From Ophiodon elongatus (Eukaryota > Chordata > Actinopteri > Perciformes > Hexagrammidae), in assembly GCA_016806645.1 (NCBI GenBank), contig JACSYO010002131.1:732052-796051 (forward strand): a stretch of 64,000 nt of DNA. Reading direction: 5' to 3'. Positions 1-10,024 of this stretch are shown one piece after another; positions within the stretch are counted from its first letter, which is position 1; each line of letters begins with the position of its first letter. A program made the position numbers and the translations under genes. The notes under the pieces were generated by a model that was given only the letters and a program-made list of their open reading frames with translations, was not told where the DNA came from and did no database searches.

Positions 1-67
1 GTTCTGTAGTAACAATAGAACAATTTGCAATATAAAACCAGAAACAGCAAAATCCTTTTTCTTACAG

Positions 68-1049
68 ATTCACGCCTCATGAGGTTGGTGCAAGACTCTC
101 TTCTCTCATTCTGAACATAACAGTAGTACTTTACACATTCCTCATTAAATACACTGTATTTACCTCATGTTCTGGGTCCACCAGGTCTCAGAGCACCAAT
201 CAGAGCCCAGCTACAGACCACATGATCAACCAGGTTGAAACTCAAGAAAAAGAATATGCCACTCTTCTACATGGTCAGCTTTAATCCTGATTCATTTAAT
301 AATTTATAATTTACTTTAAACCTGACATTTCTATTTCTGGTTATCTATTTAAGAAGATTACATAATTCATATAATGTGGTTGAAATGACTGATATGACCT
401 TGTGTTGATTTTCACTGCTCTGTAGGTGATTCTTGTCTCTATGAAACAATCAAAGGCCCTGAAGAACCTGAACATGGTACAGTATTTACTGTGTGTTTAT
501 CACAGAGCTGTCAGAAATACTAAAATAAGATGATGAAGTGACTGATTGACAATCCCTTAAGTTTAATATACATATATGTATTGGATATTCTGTGATTGAG
601 CTTAAAGACATTGATTGCCAAAGTGATTAGTTTTATTTTATGTCACAAGGATAACATGCAATAGTTGATAAGCGTTTGTCGGCCGGCAGTGATTAAATGA
701 AGGAGAGGAAATTGTCTTTTCATGCATTCATCTGATCCTTCTAACAGGGAAGAATAATGAACCAGACGAGAGCGTTTACTCCAATGTGACGATGGGAACA
801 GTTGCAGGTACAGACAAGTACAACAGACTTTATACTACGACTTTATTTATCAAGTTACATGAATCTGAATATTAATATATGTCTCACAAAAATTAGTTCG
901 CAACACAATAGATAACTGTATTACAAAATATTCAGCAACATGAGTAAAATGTCATGAGGCACTTGTAACTCTTAAATAACCTTTTGTTTTCTTCTATATC
1001 AATAAAAGCATCTGCATGGACAGAACCAGTGGAATGGATGACAACATGA
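68..1049 (+). CDS. FCRL-like receptor gene 0, 3' part only (cytoplasmic tail exons)
   Basis: Only the signalling tail of an Fc-receptor-like gene lies in the window; its ectodomain and TM exon are beyond the left edge. Exons read on the plus strand: 68-83, 185-273, 426-476, 748-807, then a terminal exon. Translation gives DSRLM, a Ser/Thr/Gln-rich piece ending QEKEYATLLHG, GDSCLYETIKG, and NEPDESVYSNVTM. SVYSNV fits the ITIM pattern; EYATLL is a weaker Tyr motif. Phases (1-2, 2-1, 1-1, 1-1) match the minus-strand genes 3 and 4, of which this is an inverted relative. In those genes the last exon starts after ttccag and encodes only Asp-Gln-stop; here that acceptor reads tctat. The next AG (1007-1008) would give a 14-residue end, ASAWTEPVEWMTT plus stop at 1047-1049. 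Function by family: inhibitory or dual signalling through SH2 phosphatases (inference). Confidence 0.7.
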
Positions 1050-1215
1050 AAAACCACATCCTTGTCTTTTTCTGTAATTATTGTGTGAACTTCTTCTTTC
1101 CTTATATGAGACAGTATTTTGTAGTTAACTTATTAGCACATAATTAAAATGAAATAGATCATATGGCTTTAATATTCAGTTTTACTTGGTGAAAGGACTT
1201 CACATTATTACATAT

Positions 1216-1221
1216 AATAAA
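1216..1221 (+). terminator. Polyadenylation signal AATAAA, gene 0
   Basis: AATAAA lies about 170 bases after the predicted stop. The same hexamer is kept at the matching position downstream of genes 3 and 4. Confidence 0.5.
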
Positions 1222-1957
1222 TCAAATGTTAGTAGTAGTGTTTTTATTAGTAGTGTTTTTATTCAGTCATCACATACAATACAATGAGTAAAGCCTATAT
1301 TCAATATATTAAACAATATGATGTTAACATTTCAGGATTGAGTGTTTACTGTTTACTGATTTTTCTCTCTTTTGGTAGTCACTTTTTTTGGAGACAACTT
1401 TGAATGGAGGCTGGTTTAAAAAGCAGAATTTTTTTTGTAATCTTTGAGCTTCAGTACGTTGGTGATAATGCAGCTGTAAAGTCATACTCTTTCATTTTTT
1501 ATGAAAAAGCTTTACACATTTATAACATTTAATCTGTTTTTGGACAACGTATTTGTCCAACATTCAAATGTCTGTCTTTTTAAAAATGGTTTGACAGGTG
1601 TTGTTTGTATTTTAGTTTCACCTGGATGGATTTAGTTTGTACAGTTAAGTGTATTAAAGCTGAGTAACTATCCACATGTTGTCTCCCTTGAAGTTCAGTT
1701 GAGAAAAAAGTTGTACATTTCCCTTGTTAAGGATTTGACCTGGTCATGTTTTAATCTAATTAAACAGGAAAAGATGACAGTAATGTAAATAACATATTCA
1801 TTCTTAAAGTCTCATATTTGTAGAGACTTATACGTAGAAAAACAGAAACTAGGTAATCACCGTCAGCATGTCAATACTTGAGGTGTATTAATCACTAGAA
1901 TACAGGTTGATACTTTATCAGATATCAACCCGACAGTTTCAAAACAACAATGGATGT

Positions 1958-2629
1958 TTTGAAAAGCTGGACTTTCATTATTTGCAAATGTGTTTTGCTT
2001 TTGTATTAAAATTAAAGACTTAACTACAAACCATGACATTTACTAAGATCTTGGCTGCAGAATAAACTCTATCACACACAGGCTTTTGTAAATTTCGACC
2101 TCCTCTCCTTTTCTCTTTTACAGAAGAACATTAAGTCGACAGGTGCACACTTTTTGTTGCTTGATGGTGCAGAAAGTTAATGTAAATGAACATCACACAT
2201 ATATAGTATTAAAAAAGCAGTGTTTTGTTCGTGCTAGCTGATGTCCAATGTGCGCCAGGTCAGGACTTTTTCTCGCTCCCTTTCTACGACGGAAATCCCC
2301 CGCAGAATCTCACACACCTAATAAAATCTATTCTGAGACAAATGATAACACTGGTACAAGCGATGTCATGTCTACCAATTCCCTTTCTGATACATGCTAT
2401 TCAATCTACAATATTGTATTTATTCTCCAGAATCTTCTGCCAACCCTCTTAAGGGTCCCGACCCCAAGAGGTAGAACCACTATACTGAATATAAAAATAT
2501 GTATTTGATATCTATACTGTATCTTACACATAATTTCTTTTAATATTTTTACTTTACATACACCTATTTTTGTAAATATGTTCGTATTTAGAATACACTT
2601 CATAATGAATTACACAAAAAAGTGTGACT
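1958..2629. other. Non-coding spacer between inverted arm and piggyBac relic
   Basis: AT-rich DNA. Short open frames near 2,225-2,600 show no domain, splice pattern or similarity to anything else in the window. I see no gene here. Confidence 0.5.
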
Positions 2630-2679
2630 TATCCTCGTGTTGTCCTCATCCCGTGTATCCCTCCCTTTTTTTCCTCGGG

Positions 2680-2910
2680 TCACTCTGACCCGCATTCATA
2701 TGTGTGTATATGCTCGAGGAACACCCTCCTCTTGTTCCTCTGACGAGACATCCAGTCGAGGTTGATCTCTCTCCATATCACGAAGGCGTTGTAGGCGGAA
2801 ACGTCAAGGATGTTGTGGAAGACGACCAGGGGCCAGCGTGCGGTCATCCGTCTGCAGCTGTACGTTCCGATCACCTTGTCTAGGTTGTCCACACCTCCCT
2901 TGTTGCAGTT
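2680..2910 (-). pseudogene. piggyBac transposase C-terminal fragment (DDE_Tnp_1_7 type)
   Basis: The minus-strand translation contains NKGGVDNLDKVIGTYSCRR, then TARWPLVVFHNILDVSAYNA and FVIW. This resembles the conserved stretch of piggyBac-family transposases (KGGVD.LD, then RRWP, then N..FV.W). The acidic catalytic region upstream is missing. The frame runs upstream into a (CCAGCA)n simple repeat at about 2,917-2,955, so the fragment is dead. Confidence 0.75.
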
Positions 2911-3118
2911 GTACCAGCACCAGCACCAGCACCAGCACAACCAGCACCACCGAGACCACATGGCTAGACGTCGACCACAGATAGTATTTGTAATAGTTTT
3001 TCCCGTGGAAATATGACTAAATGCGGAATTTGACACTTCTTCCGTTTCTGGGGGTTTGGGTAGAACAATGATTCGAACACAGTTTTAGTTACGCAACTTT
3101 ATTTTTATTTACACTGTG

Positions 3119-3120
<2 letters not shown>

Positions 3121-3171
<51 letters not shown>
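3121..3171. repeat. (CA)n microsatellite in the piggyBac relic
   Basis: Uninterrupted CA dinucleotides of about 48 bases between the transposase fragment and the palindrome array. Confidence 0.9.
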
Positions 3172-3173
<2 letters not shown>

Positions 3174-3180
3174 GCACGCG

Positions 3181-3584
3181 GGTCACAGTGACCCGACAAC
3201 AACAGGATGGTTGGGAAGATGCATAAACACACACACAAACACATATGCACGCGGGTCAGAGTGACCCGAGAAAAAAACGGGAGGGCTGAGAATATACAAA
3301 CAGAGGGTCATTTTGACCCGAAGGAAAAAAGGAGGGTTGGGGAGATGCATGCAGGTCACTCTGACCCGAGGTAAACGGGATGGTTGGGGAGATGGTAACA
3401 CACATATGCATGAGGGTAATTTCGACCTGAGGAAAAAACGGGAGGCTTGGGGACACATATGCGGGTCACTTTGACCCGAGGATAAACGGGAGGCTTGGGG
3501 ATACATACACAGGGTCAGAGTGACCCAAGATCAACGGGAAGGTTGGGGAGATATACACACATATGAATGCGGGTCATTTTGACC
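3181..3584. repeat. Palindromic minisatellite with GGTCAnnnTGACC cores
   Basis: Units of about 48-73 bp each carry GGTCA-3nt-TGACC followed by a purine-rich aaacgggagggttggggag segment. Perfect cores are at 3181-3193, 3254-3266, 3306-3318, 3354-3366, 3464-3476, 3513-3525 and 3572-3584. A degenerate core is at 3415-3427, and one more lies in the left transposon end at 2678-2690. The array probably grew from the transposon terminal or subterminal repeat. Confidence 0.85.
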
Positions 3585-3604
3585 CGAGAAAATGTGAGGG
3601 TTAA

Positions 3605-4606
3605 ACTAACTCGGACATTCTGCTGGACATGAGCCTCCAGTACCAACATCTATTAAACTGCAGCTGGTTCCCAAATCCACATTCTGGACTTTAAAATGTG
3701 CTGTTGATGCAATGCACAAATAAAAAGGAGGAGCTGTCTAATTGTGGCTGGTGGTGAAACAGTTCCCAGAGGACGAGTCAATTCAATTCATATACCAGAG
3801 ACCCAGAATCACAAGAGCTTTGCAATCTGTGCAACGTACAAAACTCTTTGTCCTTAGACCCTCAAACTAAATTAGGAAAACTCCCACAAAAAAAAATCAA
3901 GCAGAAAAAAGAATTAAAAAATCACACAAAATGTACTATTTAACATTTGAAACTAATATATATATTAGTCTTTTCATTAGTGTAACTATCATTTGCATTT
4001 AAAAGTTTGATTAACATCTGACGGCGTAAGGATTCCTTAATTTCCTGTTATCAGAGAGGTGGATTGATATCCTGTACACTAACTGCAAAATCTGTATACT
4101 ATAATGGTAGGTATACATGGCATATATACTATATATGGTAGGTATACATGGCATACATACTATATACTGATTTATCATCAGTATATAGTAGCAAATTGGG
4201 ATACAGGATTCAACCTTGCACAAGTACAACGGATGTTATATTTGGACACTGAAGGATGCAAACATTCTTGCCAAGATGTAATAATTAATTTTTTTCACAC
4301 AAATTTTCTGGTTTAATGTTCACTGTCAATTTGTTTTTCTAGCTGTGCAGCTGTTTGGTAACTGTGAGGCACAAAACTGTCTAGAGTAATTACATGAAAA
4401 TTACATTAAAGCAATTAAAAACACTCCTCGTGGCTTGATGCAAAAAAAAAAAGTAAATTGCTGTATAAAATGGTCAAAGAGCAAGAATTTCAAAGCACAA
4501 AACAACCTACAGGTAAAAGAAAATTACAACCAGTATCAACACATCTTTAAAAGACAAACAAAGACAAAGGAAAGTTCATTATATATGAAAAGTAATACAC
4601 TTCTCT
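3605..4606. other. Spacer and probable 3' UTR of FCRL-like gene 1
   Basis: The part next to 4,606 is probably 3' UTR of the minus-strand gene 1, but no clear AATAAA could be assigned. A two-unit direct repeat of about 31 bp (core ggtaggtatacatggcata) lies at about 4,103-4,170. Nothing else recognisable. Confidence 0.4.
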
Positions 4607-6736
4607 TTATGGACCTGGAGCAAAAAAAAAAACAGACAAGCAGAGAAAAAAGTATATTTAAGATGTAGTTGCTTATAATAAAAATACATAATTTTCAACA
4701 TGCACACTACATGGCAGCATTATTACCAAGAGCTGTTCCTAGTTTGACTTCAGAATAAACCGTTTCTTCCATTTCAGCAGGAGATGATTTTCCTATTAAT
4801 GGAGAGAAGATCAGTTTGAAATATTGTCCCTGATCACATTAAGATGTTAAACTGACAAACATCATGTAGGTGAAGGAGAGTATTGTAATGCTCACAGTGC
4901 TCAAACAACCGCAAAGCAGAGTAACATTTGACTGTCTTTACATAAGTAGTTGATATATGTACACTGTTTTCTTCAGTAATGCATTTAAAGTATACAATAG
5001 CGTACAAATACATAAAATAAGCACACGTGAAAATAAGACAGGGGAAATAAATTACAGGTTTAATTTGAATCAATTAATTCTCTGATGTATAAATATCCAT
5101 CACTTTTACGGGGGTGACAAAGTGAAAATAATATCACAGAAAAATGTGAGTGATTGATTGTATTTTGATTGTATTTTATAGTATAAATATCTGGTTGTGC
5201 TAATGTCTCTATATAAAACATACGAACAGTCTATTTCTAATCTGGGACACTACAGAACATAAAAAACTCTCAATGAAACAAAGTTTAATAGCCCCGACAT
5301 CAGTGTGGTATTTGACCGTTCCTGACTCCTGGTGGTGGTTTGTGGTAGAGATGTGACAAGGAATTTTAATCATATTTCTCACTTTCAACACTAAATAATG
5401 GCCGAAGAATTTTGCTTTCTTTTACTTAGACATTACTGACTGAAGAAAAAGCATGTTTACTGTTGCATTGTGGCTTGTATCTTGAGTACTCACCCTTTTT
5501 TCTGATGTTTTTAAGCTGAATCGAAGAGTATGTGACTTCGCTGGATCCATCTGTATTTGAAATGTACATTTCAATTTAGTGAGGGGATTGTCAGTTATAA
5601 TCAATCAAGTTAAATCATTATAGTCTAGCATTTCTAACTGATCTATATACATTGTCTGTATTGGAAACTGATGCATTTCGGTTTCAGATCAGAACAGATC
5701 CATCAAATATCATAAAGAAAAGGTCTCACCCTTTGACTCTCTGTAGCAAAACAACAGAAGCAGGAGTATAATCAGTAAAATTCCACAAATCAACCCAATG
5801 ATCAATGATAAAAGAAAGGTAGGGTTTTCATTCCTGGAAAGTGCTGTTAGAAAAAAATCAATTAAATCAATACAGAGTATTTACACAAATATGACAGGTC
5901 ACAGTTAGTAAAAACAAAATATAAGACAACATAACACGATGTGGGCCACATGTTCAAAGGCAGATCAGTTAATATGTGACCGTAACATGTACGTCACACG
6001 TAAATACATATATGTACACATAGATATGCGAGTGTGTACATGAGAGCATACATACAGTATACACTTGTACCTGTAAACACTCATTGGTAGACTGCACAAG
6101 ACTAGACATTAACAGTAAATTCTAGAAGAAACGGTTTTAATAATACTCACATTTTACTGACATCCAACTCTGTGGTGACCCTTTTCTTGAGTGTTCACAC
6201 CTGTAGAGGCCTTCCTCTGACTTTGACACTGCAGATATTTTCAGCACCCCTCTGGTATTATTTTGGATGAGATCATCATTTCGATAGAAATATATATTGG
6301 ACTTGAATGTTCCTCTCTTCAATTTGCAGCCAAGTGTAACAGAATGTCCCTCCGTCACAGGATGGACAGGGCTCTCCAGGATAATATCTTTATCTGTCAA
6401 AGGTCAAAGAATAATCAAGTTATACTTAGATTCTGCTTTTACTCATGCATTACCCAATCCCCCTTAGTACTGGTGGACACTGGTACCCTCAAAGATGCCC
6501 CTTTGTTATTTAAAACATGATTTAAGAAAAACATGAAGTTATTGTGAGCATGGCATTTACAATATCATAAACTATTTTAGAATATTAACGGCAGCGAGAG
6601 GAATAAACTCCCTCTCAATGAAATGATGCAGAGAATTCATCAAAGGTTTTTTTAAGTGGCCCAAAGCGCAAGAATACCTGATGTAATGCCCTCTAGGGGC
6701 CCCTACCACTGGAGAAAACATGATATATAAATATAC

Positions 6737-6821
<85 letters not shown>

Positions 6822-9028
6822 GCTCATAACATAATGATTCTTATTTGCAGGTAAATATATAATAAAGAAAACAAACTTAATATATTTATTTTATGATAAT
6901 AGATCCCGATAAATGGTAAACACTGTCCCTTTAAAAATAATTCTGTAATTACCTTGTAGAGTAATGTTGACTGCGTTGCTGAATTGACCTGATCCACACT
7001 CACACCAGTACACTGCTGTTTTGTTTGTATGTTTGCGGATGTTGCATGTTGGTCCACTCACTGTTCCCCAGTCAGAGCAGTTTGCCAGATGGCCTGCTGC
7101 AGAAACCCTCCTCACTCTCCACTTAGCAGAGGTTCCCCCACAGCTCAGTGAGACAGACTCTGAGGAAAAGTGTTGCACTCTGTCAGGACTCACTTTGACT
7201 GATGCTAAATTAAAATCTGTAAAAGAAAAAAAACAGAGATGTTGAAATTAAGAACAGCACAGGGGAAATAATTTTTTGACTGTCTTTTAATATCAATTCA
7301 GCCTCACTACAGTGGCTACTCTCTTTTCAGGTCTAAATGTGTTTAGTATTACATAATGAAAAATTAGACTTTGTACATAGTCATGATTTTTGTAGCAGTT
7401 TTGGGGCATTCTATAGTTCTGTTGTTATTGTCTGTCAGTAAGAATTTCTGGCCACAAAGTAAAAGTTACTTTAATAACTAAGTCTGTTATGCCTGCTATG
7501 TCTGCAGGTTCAAATTATTTCTGCTTTGTATTAGAATTTAGGCAATAACAAATTATATCTAAAAATGTGAAGAAAATTCAGCCAAATGGTTGTGCCAAAA
7601 AAAAGTGAATTAAAGAAATGACAGACTAACCCCCAGACCAGACAAACTTAGGTTTGCTATACCAAGTGTAAAACACTGGATCTCCTCTTCCAGCTCTGCA
7701 CACATATCCTGCTGTGTGCGTCTGTCCATGAACAATGTAGGAATCCTGTTCAGTCCCTTTGGTGCTACCAGGTAGAAGCTCATAGCTGTAGGAGTCGTCT
7801 GACAGTTTGGGAACAACCTGATACCAGAAGAACCTCCATCCTGCAGATGGATGTTCAACACTGCAGGTCAGAGTTACTGAGTCTCCAGGACTCAGCCACA
7901 ATGGAGACACAGTGAGGACAGGCTTGCGTTTATCTGTTGGAAAGGGATTTCATAGAGTGAAAACATGTTCTACTGCAATGTCAAGTCTAGTCTTGTTAGT
8001 GGTGCAATGTTTGGATCCAGTACAGTTAATACATTGATTTTCAAAACACTTCCTCCAAGCATATAAAACATACCTATAAGCTACACTTTTTAAAAACATA
8101 TAGCCTCCTGGATAACATCATTAGCTGTGTGATAGAGTTAGTGAGTTTAACTCAGCCGGCTCAATCAACTGACTAAATAGATATTATGAGCGAACTTTGT
8201 GGAAACAAATCAGATGTTATGTTTGAAATCAGAATTTCTATTTCCATTAATTACATTTCAAAGAAGCCGCCCTTTAAAATTAAGCATATCCCACATTTCC
8301 ACACGTTTAAAAGCAGCTCTAGCTTGTTGTGTTTGCTCCATCGTTGGACTTTTGCTTGAGCAGGATACATAAAGGATGGGCTAAGTTTCACAGAGGGTAG
8401 TTCTGTATTTGGCATTCAGTAAAAAAAGATGTTCAAATGAGACAAAAGTTTCGTTTGAGGGATAAATAAGTTAGTCACAGCCTTAATCATGAAAGATGAC
8501 GCGATAAAAAGTGACGCAATGAGCGTAAATTCATCTGAAGTGAACCAAATAGAAGAACAAGGACGTTTGTGCAATCACCTTCAACGTGTTCACAGTGGAG
8601 GAGTGTCTTCAGCACTAAAATAAAGATCGACACTTCATCAGACATTTTCAAGCCAACTTAACTGTCAAAAACAGCTGAACAAAATACATTCACAAATAGC
8701 AGCAGTCAAGTCGTTATTGCATATCAATCAACATTATCACAACACAATACAAAAAATATGTAAGATACATAAAGTTGTCACAGTACGAATCCAAAATCAA
8801 ATCATGATTAAACTGTCACAACCTCCCGTGACAAATTAACAAAGTCCTCTGCTCTAATCAAGGTTGATAAACAAACAACAAGTGGTGCTCTGTTCCAACT
8901 TTAAGAGAAACTGGACAATCTTCTGATACTCTGCTCTAACTGCAAACACTTTCTGTAGCATTCAGGCGGAGAACGTCAGTGGTGTACTCACAGAATAACA
9001 GCAGCACACAGAGCAAAGTGTTTCCCAT
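4607..9028 (-). CDS. FCRL-like receptor gene 1 (3 Ig domains, TM, ITIM tail)
   Basis: Type I leukocyte receptor of the Fc-receptor-like family, inferred from Ig architecture and tail. Minus-strand exons: 8992-9028 and 8579-8614 (split signal peptide), 7631-7933, 6953-7216 and 6151-6393 (Ig domains), 5730-5843 (TM), 5494-5550, 4727-4792 and 4607-4614 (tail). The phases close to 375 residues. Layout: signal 1-24, Ig 25-125, 126-213 and 214-294, TM exon 295-332, tail 333-375. Each Ig has the Cys pair; F strands read AGYVCRAG, AVYWCECG and GLYRCEHS. VTYSSI is a canonical ITIM and TVYSEV is ITSM-like. The domain order equals D5-D6-D7 of genes 2 and 3, so this may be the short ancestral form. The start is the ATG followed by a hydrophobic MGNTLLCVLLLFC. 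Ligand unknown. The LITR-type label is an alternative within the same broad family. Confidence 0.85.
6740..6819. repeat. (TG)n microsatellite, gene 1 intron
   Basis: About 80 bases of TG in the intron between the second and third Ig exons of gene 1. Confidence 0.95.
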
Positions 9029-9585
9029 CGTCACGTCCAACTTTGTCATTGGATGGAAAGTATTATAAAGCTTGAAAGCACACGAGTAAGACTAACAGAA
9101 AACTGGAGGAGAAAGGTAGTTACACCTCTTATGAATATGAGCTCATATGTCATCTATAAAAAAAAATTCTAAGAATAGCCAATCTCACTTTCCTTCCCGT
9201 TTTACTTTGACATGTCCACTTCCTGCTCAAGCGATGCATGTACAATTAAACTTGAGTCTTGTCTCAGGGTCCCTACATAAAAATAGTGAGTAAATAGTAA
9301 ATCAGCACACATAACAGCATGTCAAGGTGGAATGGCACAGCTACATTTGCTATGGCGGCATCATATTTGTGTAATACAGGCACAAATGTTTGACTCCTGC
9401 AGTTGTTACGGTGCTGTTCGAGGATCTTTTTCATTCTTCGCCCGACCTTCTATTGCGATGGTTAATCTGAGCATATTTTATCTTATTGCAGGTTGGACCT
9501 GTGTTCCTCAGCGTCCTACTGCCTACTGCTGCCAACTGTTGTTCACCCCATGATGTAAAACAAATTACAGATACACTTAAAGTCA
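9029..9585 (-). promoter_or_regulatory. Putative promoter region of gene 1, beyond gene 2 3' end
   Basis: No coding exon seen. On the minus strand, about 190 bases upstream of the gene 1 ATG, GCAGGAAGTG (plus-strand cacttcctgc near 9,218) is a good Ets/PU.1-type core, in keeping with a myeloid or lymphoid gene. No TATA box was identified. The assignment is inference from position. Confidence 0.3.
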
Positions 9586-9611
9586 TTTATTGTCACAAAG
9601 AGAGCTTTATT
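9586..9611 (-). terminator. Two polyadenylation signals, gene 2
   Basis: Minus-strand AATAAA occurs at 9606-9611 and 9586-9591, about 420-440 bases after the gene 2 stop codon. This gives a plausible 3' UTR end. Confidence 0.5.
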
Positions 9612-10024
9612 TATAATTGCATTGGTTTTTAGATCAAAGCAACATACCTGATGGTTCTTTGTTATTTCTGTCCCCAAAAGTATGACTCAACGGGATCAGC
9701 AAAATCAGTGGGCAGATTATGAGACAAATTAAACCGCATGTGTAAAGAACATAAAGTAAAAGCAGTTAAAGACAATGCTGAGAGCATATTGCTGGGGAAA
9801 AATTGTGTATTGACACATGAAAGTCAAGCAAACTTTTAAAAATACAGAAGATTAAAGCCATTTGATGATTTCTTTTAAATGAGCTTCTAATAGATTAACT
9901 GTACAAAAGACTGTCTGCGATTCGAATAGCAAAGGTGCCCACATGATGACATAAAAAAAGCTGCATATATTGATTAAACTGATTTTGTTCTTCATGTTGA
10001 CCGGTTTTGTCCATACAGATGTCT

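Larger units (their letters stand above)
1..1957 (+). repeat. Left arm of a large inverted duplication
   Basis: Read on the plus strand, this stretch aligns with the reverse complement of about 21,243-23,304 and of its tandem copy near 31,949-34,010. The match covers gene 0 tail exons, the 3' UTR and downstream DNA to about 1,957. The left arm has roughly 130 extra bases around 1,765-1,900. The arm runs off the left window edge, so the true size is unknown. Confidence 0.8.
2630..3604 (-). mobile_element. Internally deleted piggyBac-type DNA transposon
   Basis: The two ends are inverted relatives. The left end reads ttatcctcgtg and reaches a cgggtcactctgacccg palindrome followed by cattcatatgtgtgtat. 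The reverse complement of the right end reads ttaaccctcac and reaches the same kind of palindrome followed by the same string. The right end abuts TTAA (3,601-3,604), the piggyBac target; the left end has TTAT, a likely decayed TTAA. Inside is a transposase fragment on the minus strand. At about 970 bp it is too short to be autonomous. Confidence 0.7.

Noticed and set aside
3183..3506. Minus-strand open frames full of Pro/Ser/His over the palindrome array
   Set aside because: They follow from the minisatellite unit; no start context, domain or splice evidence.
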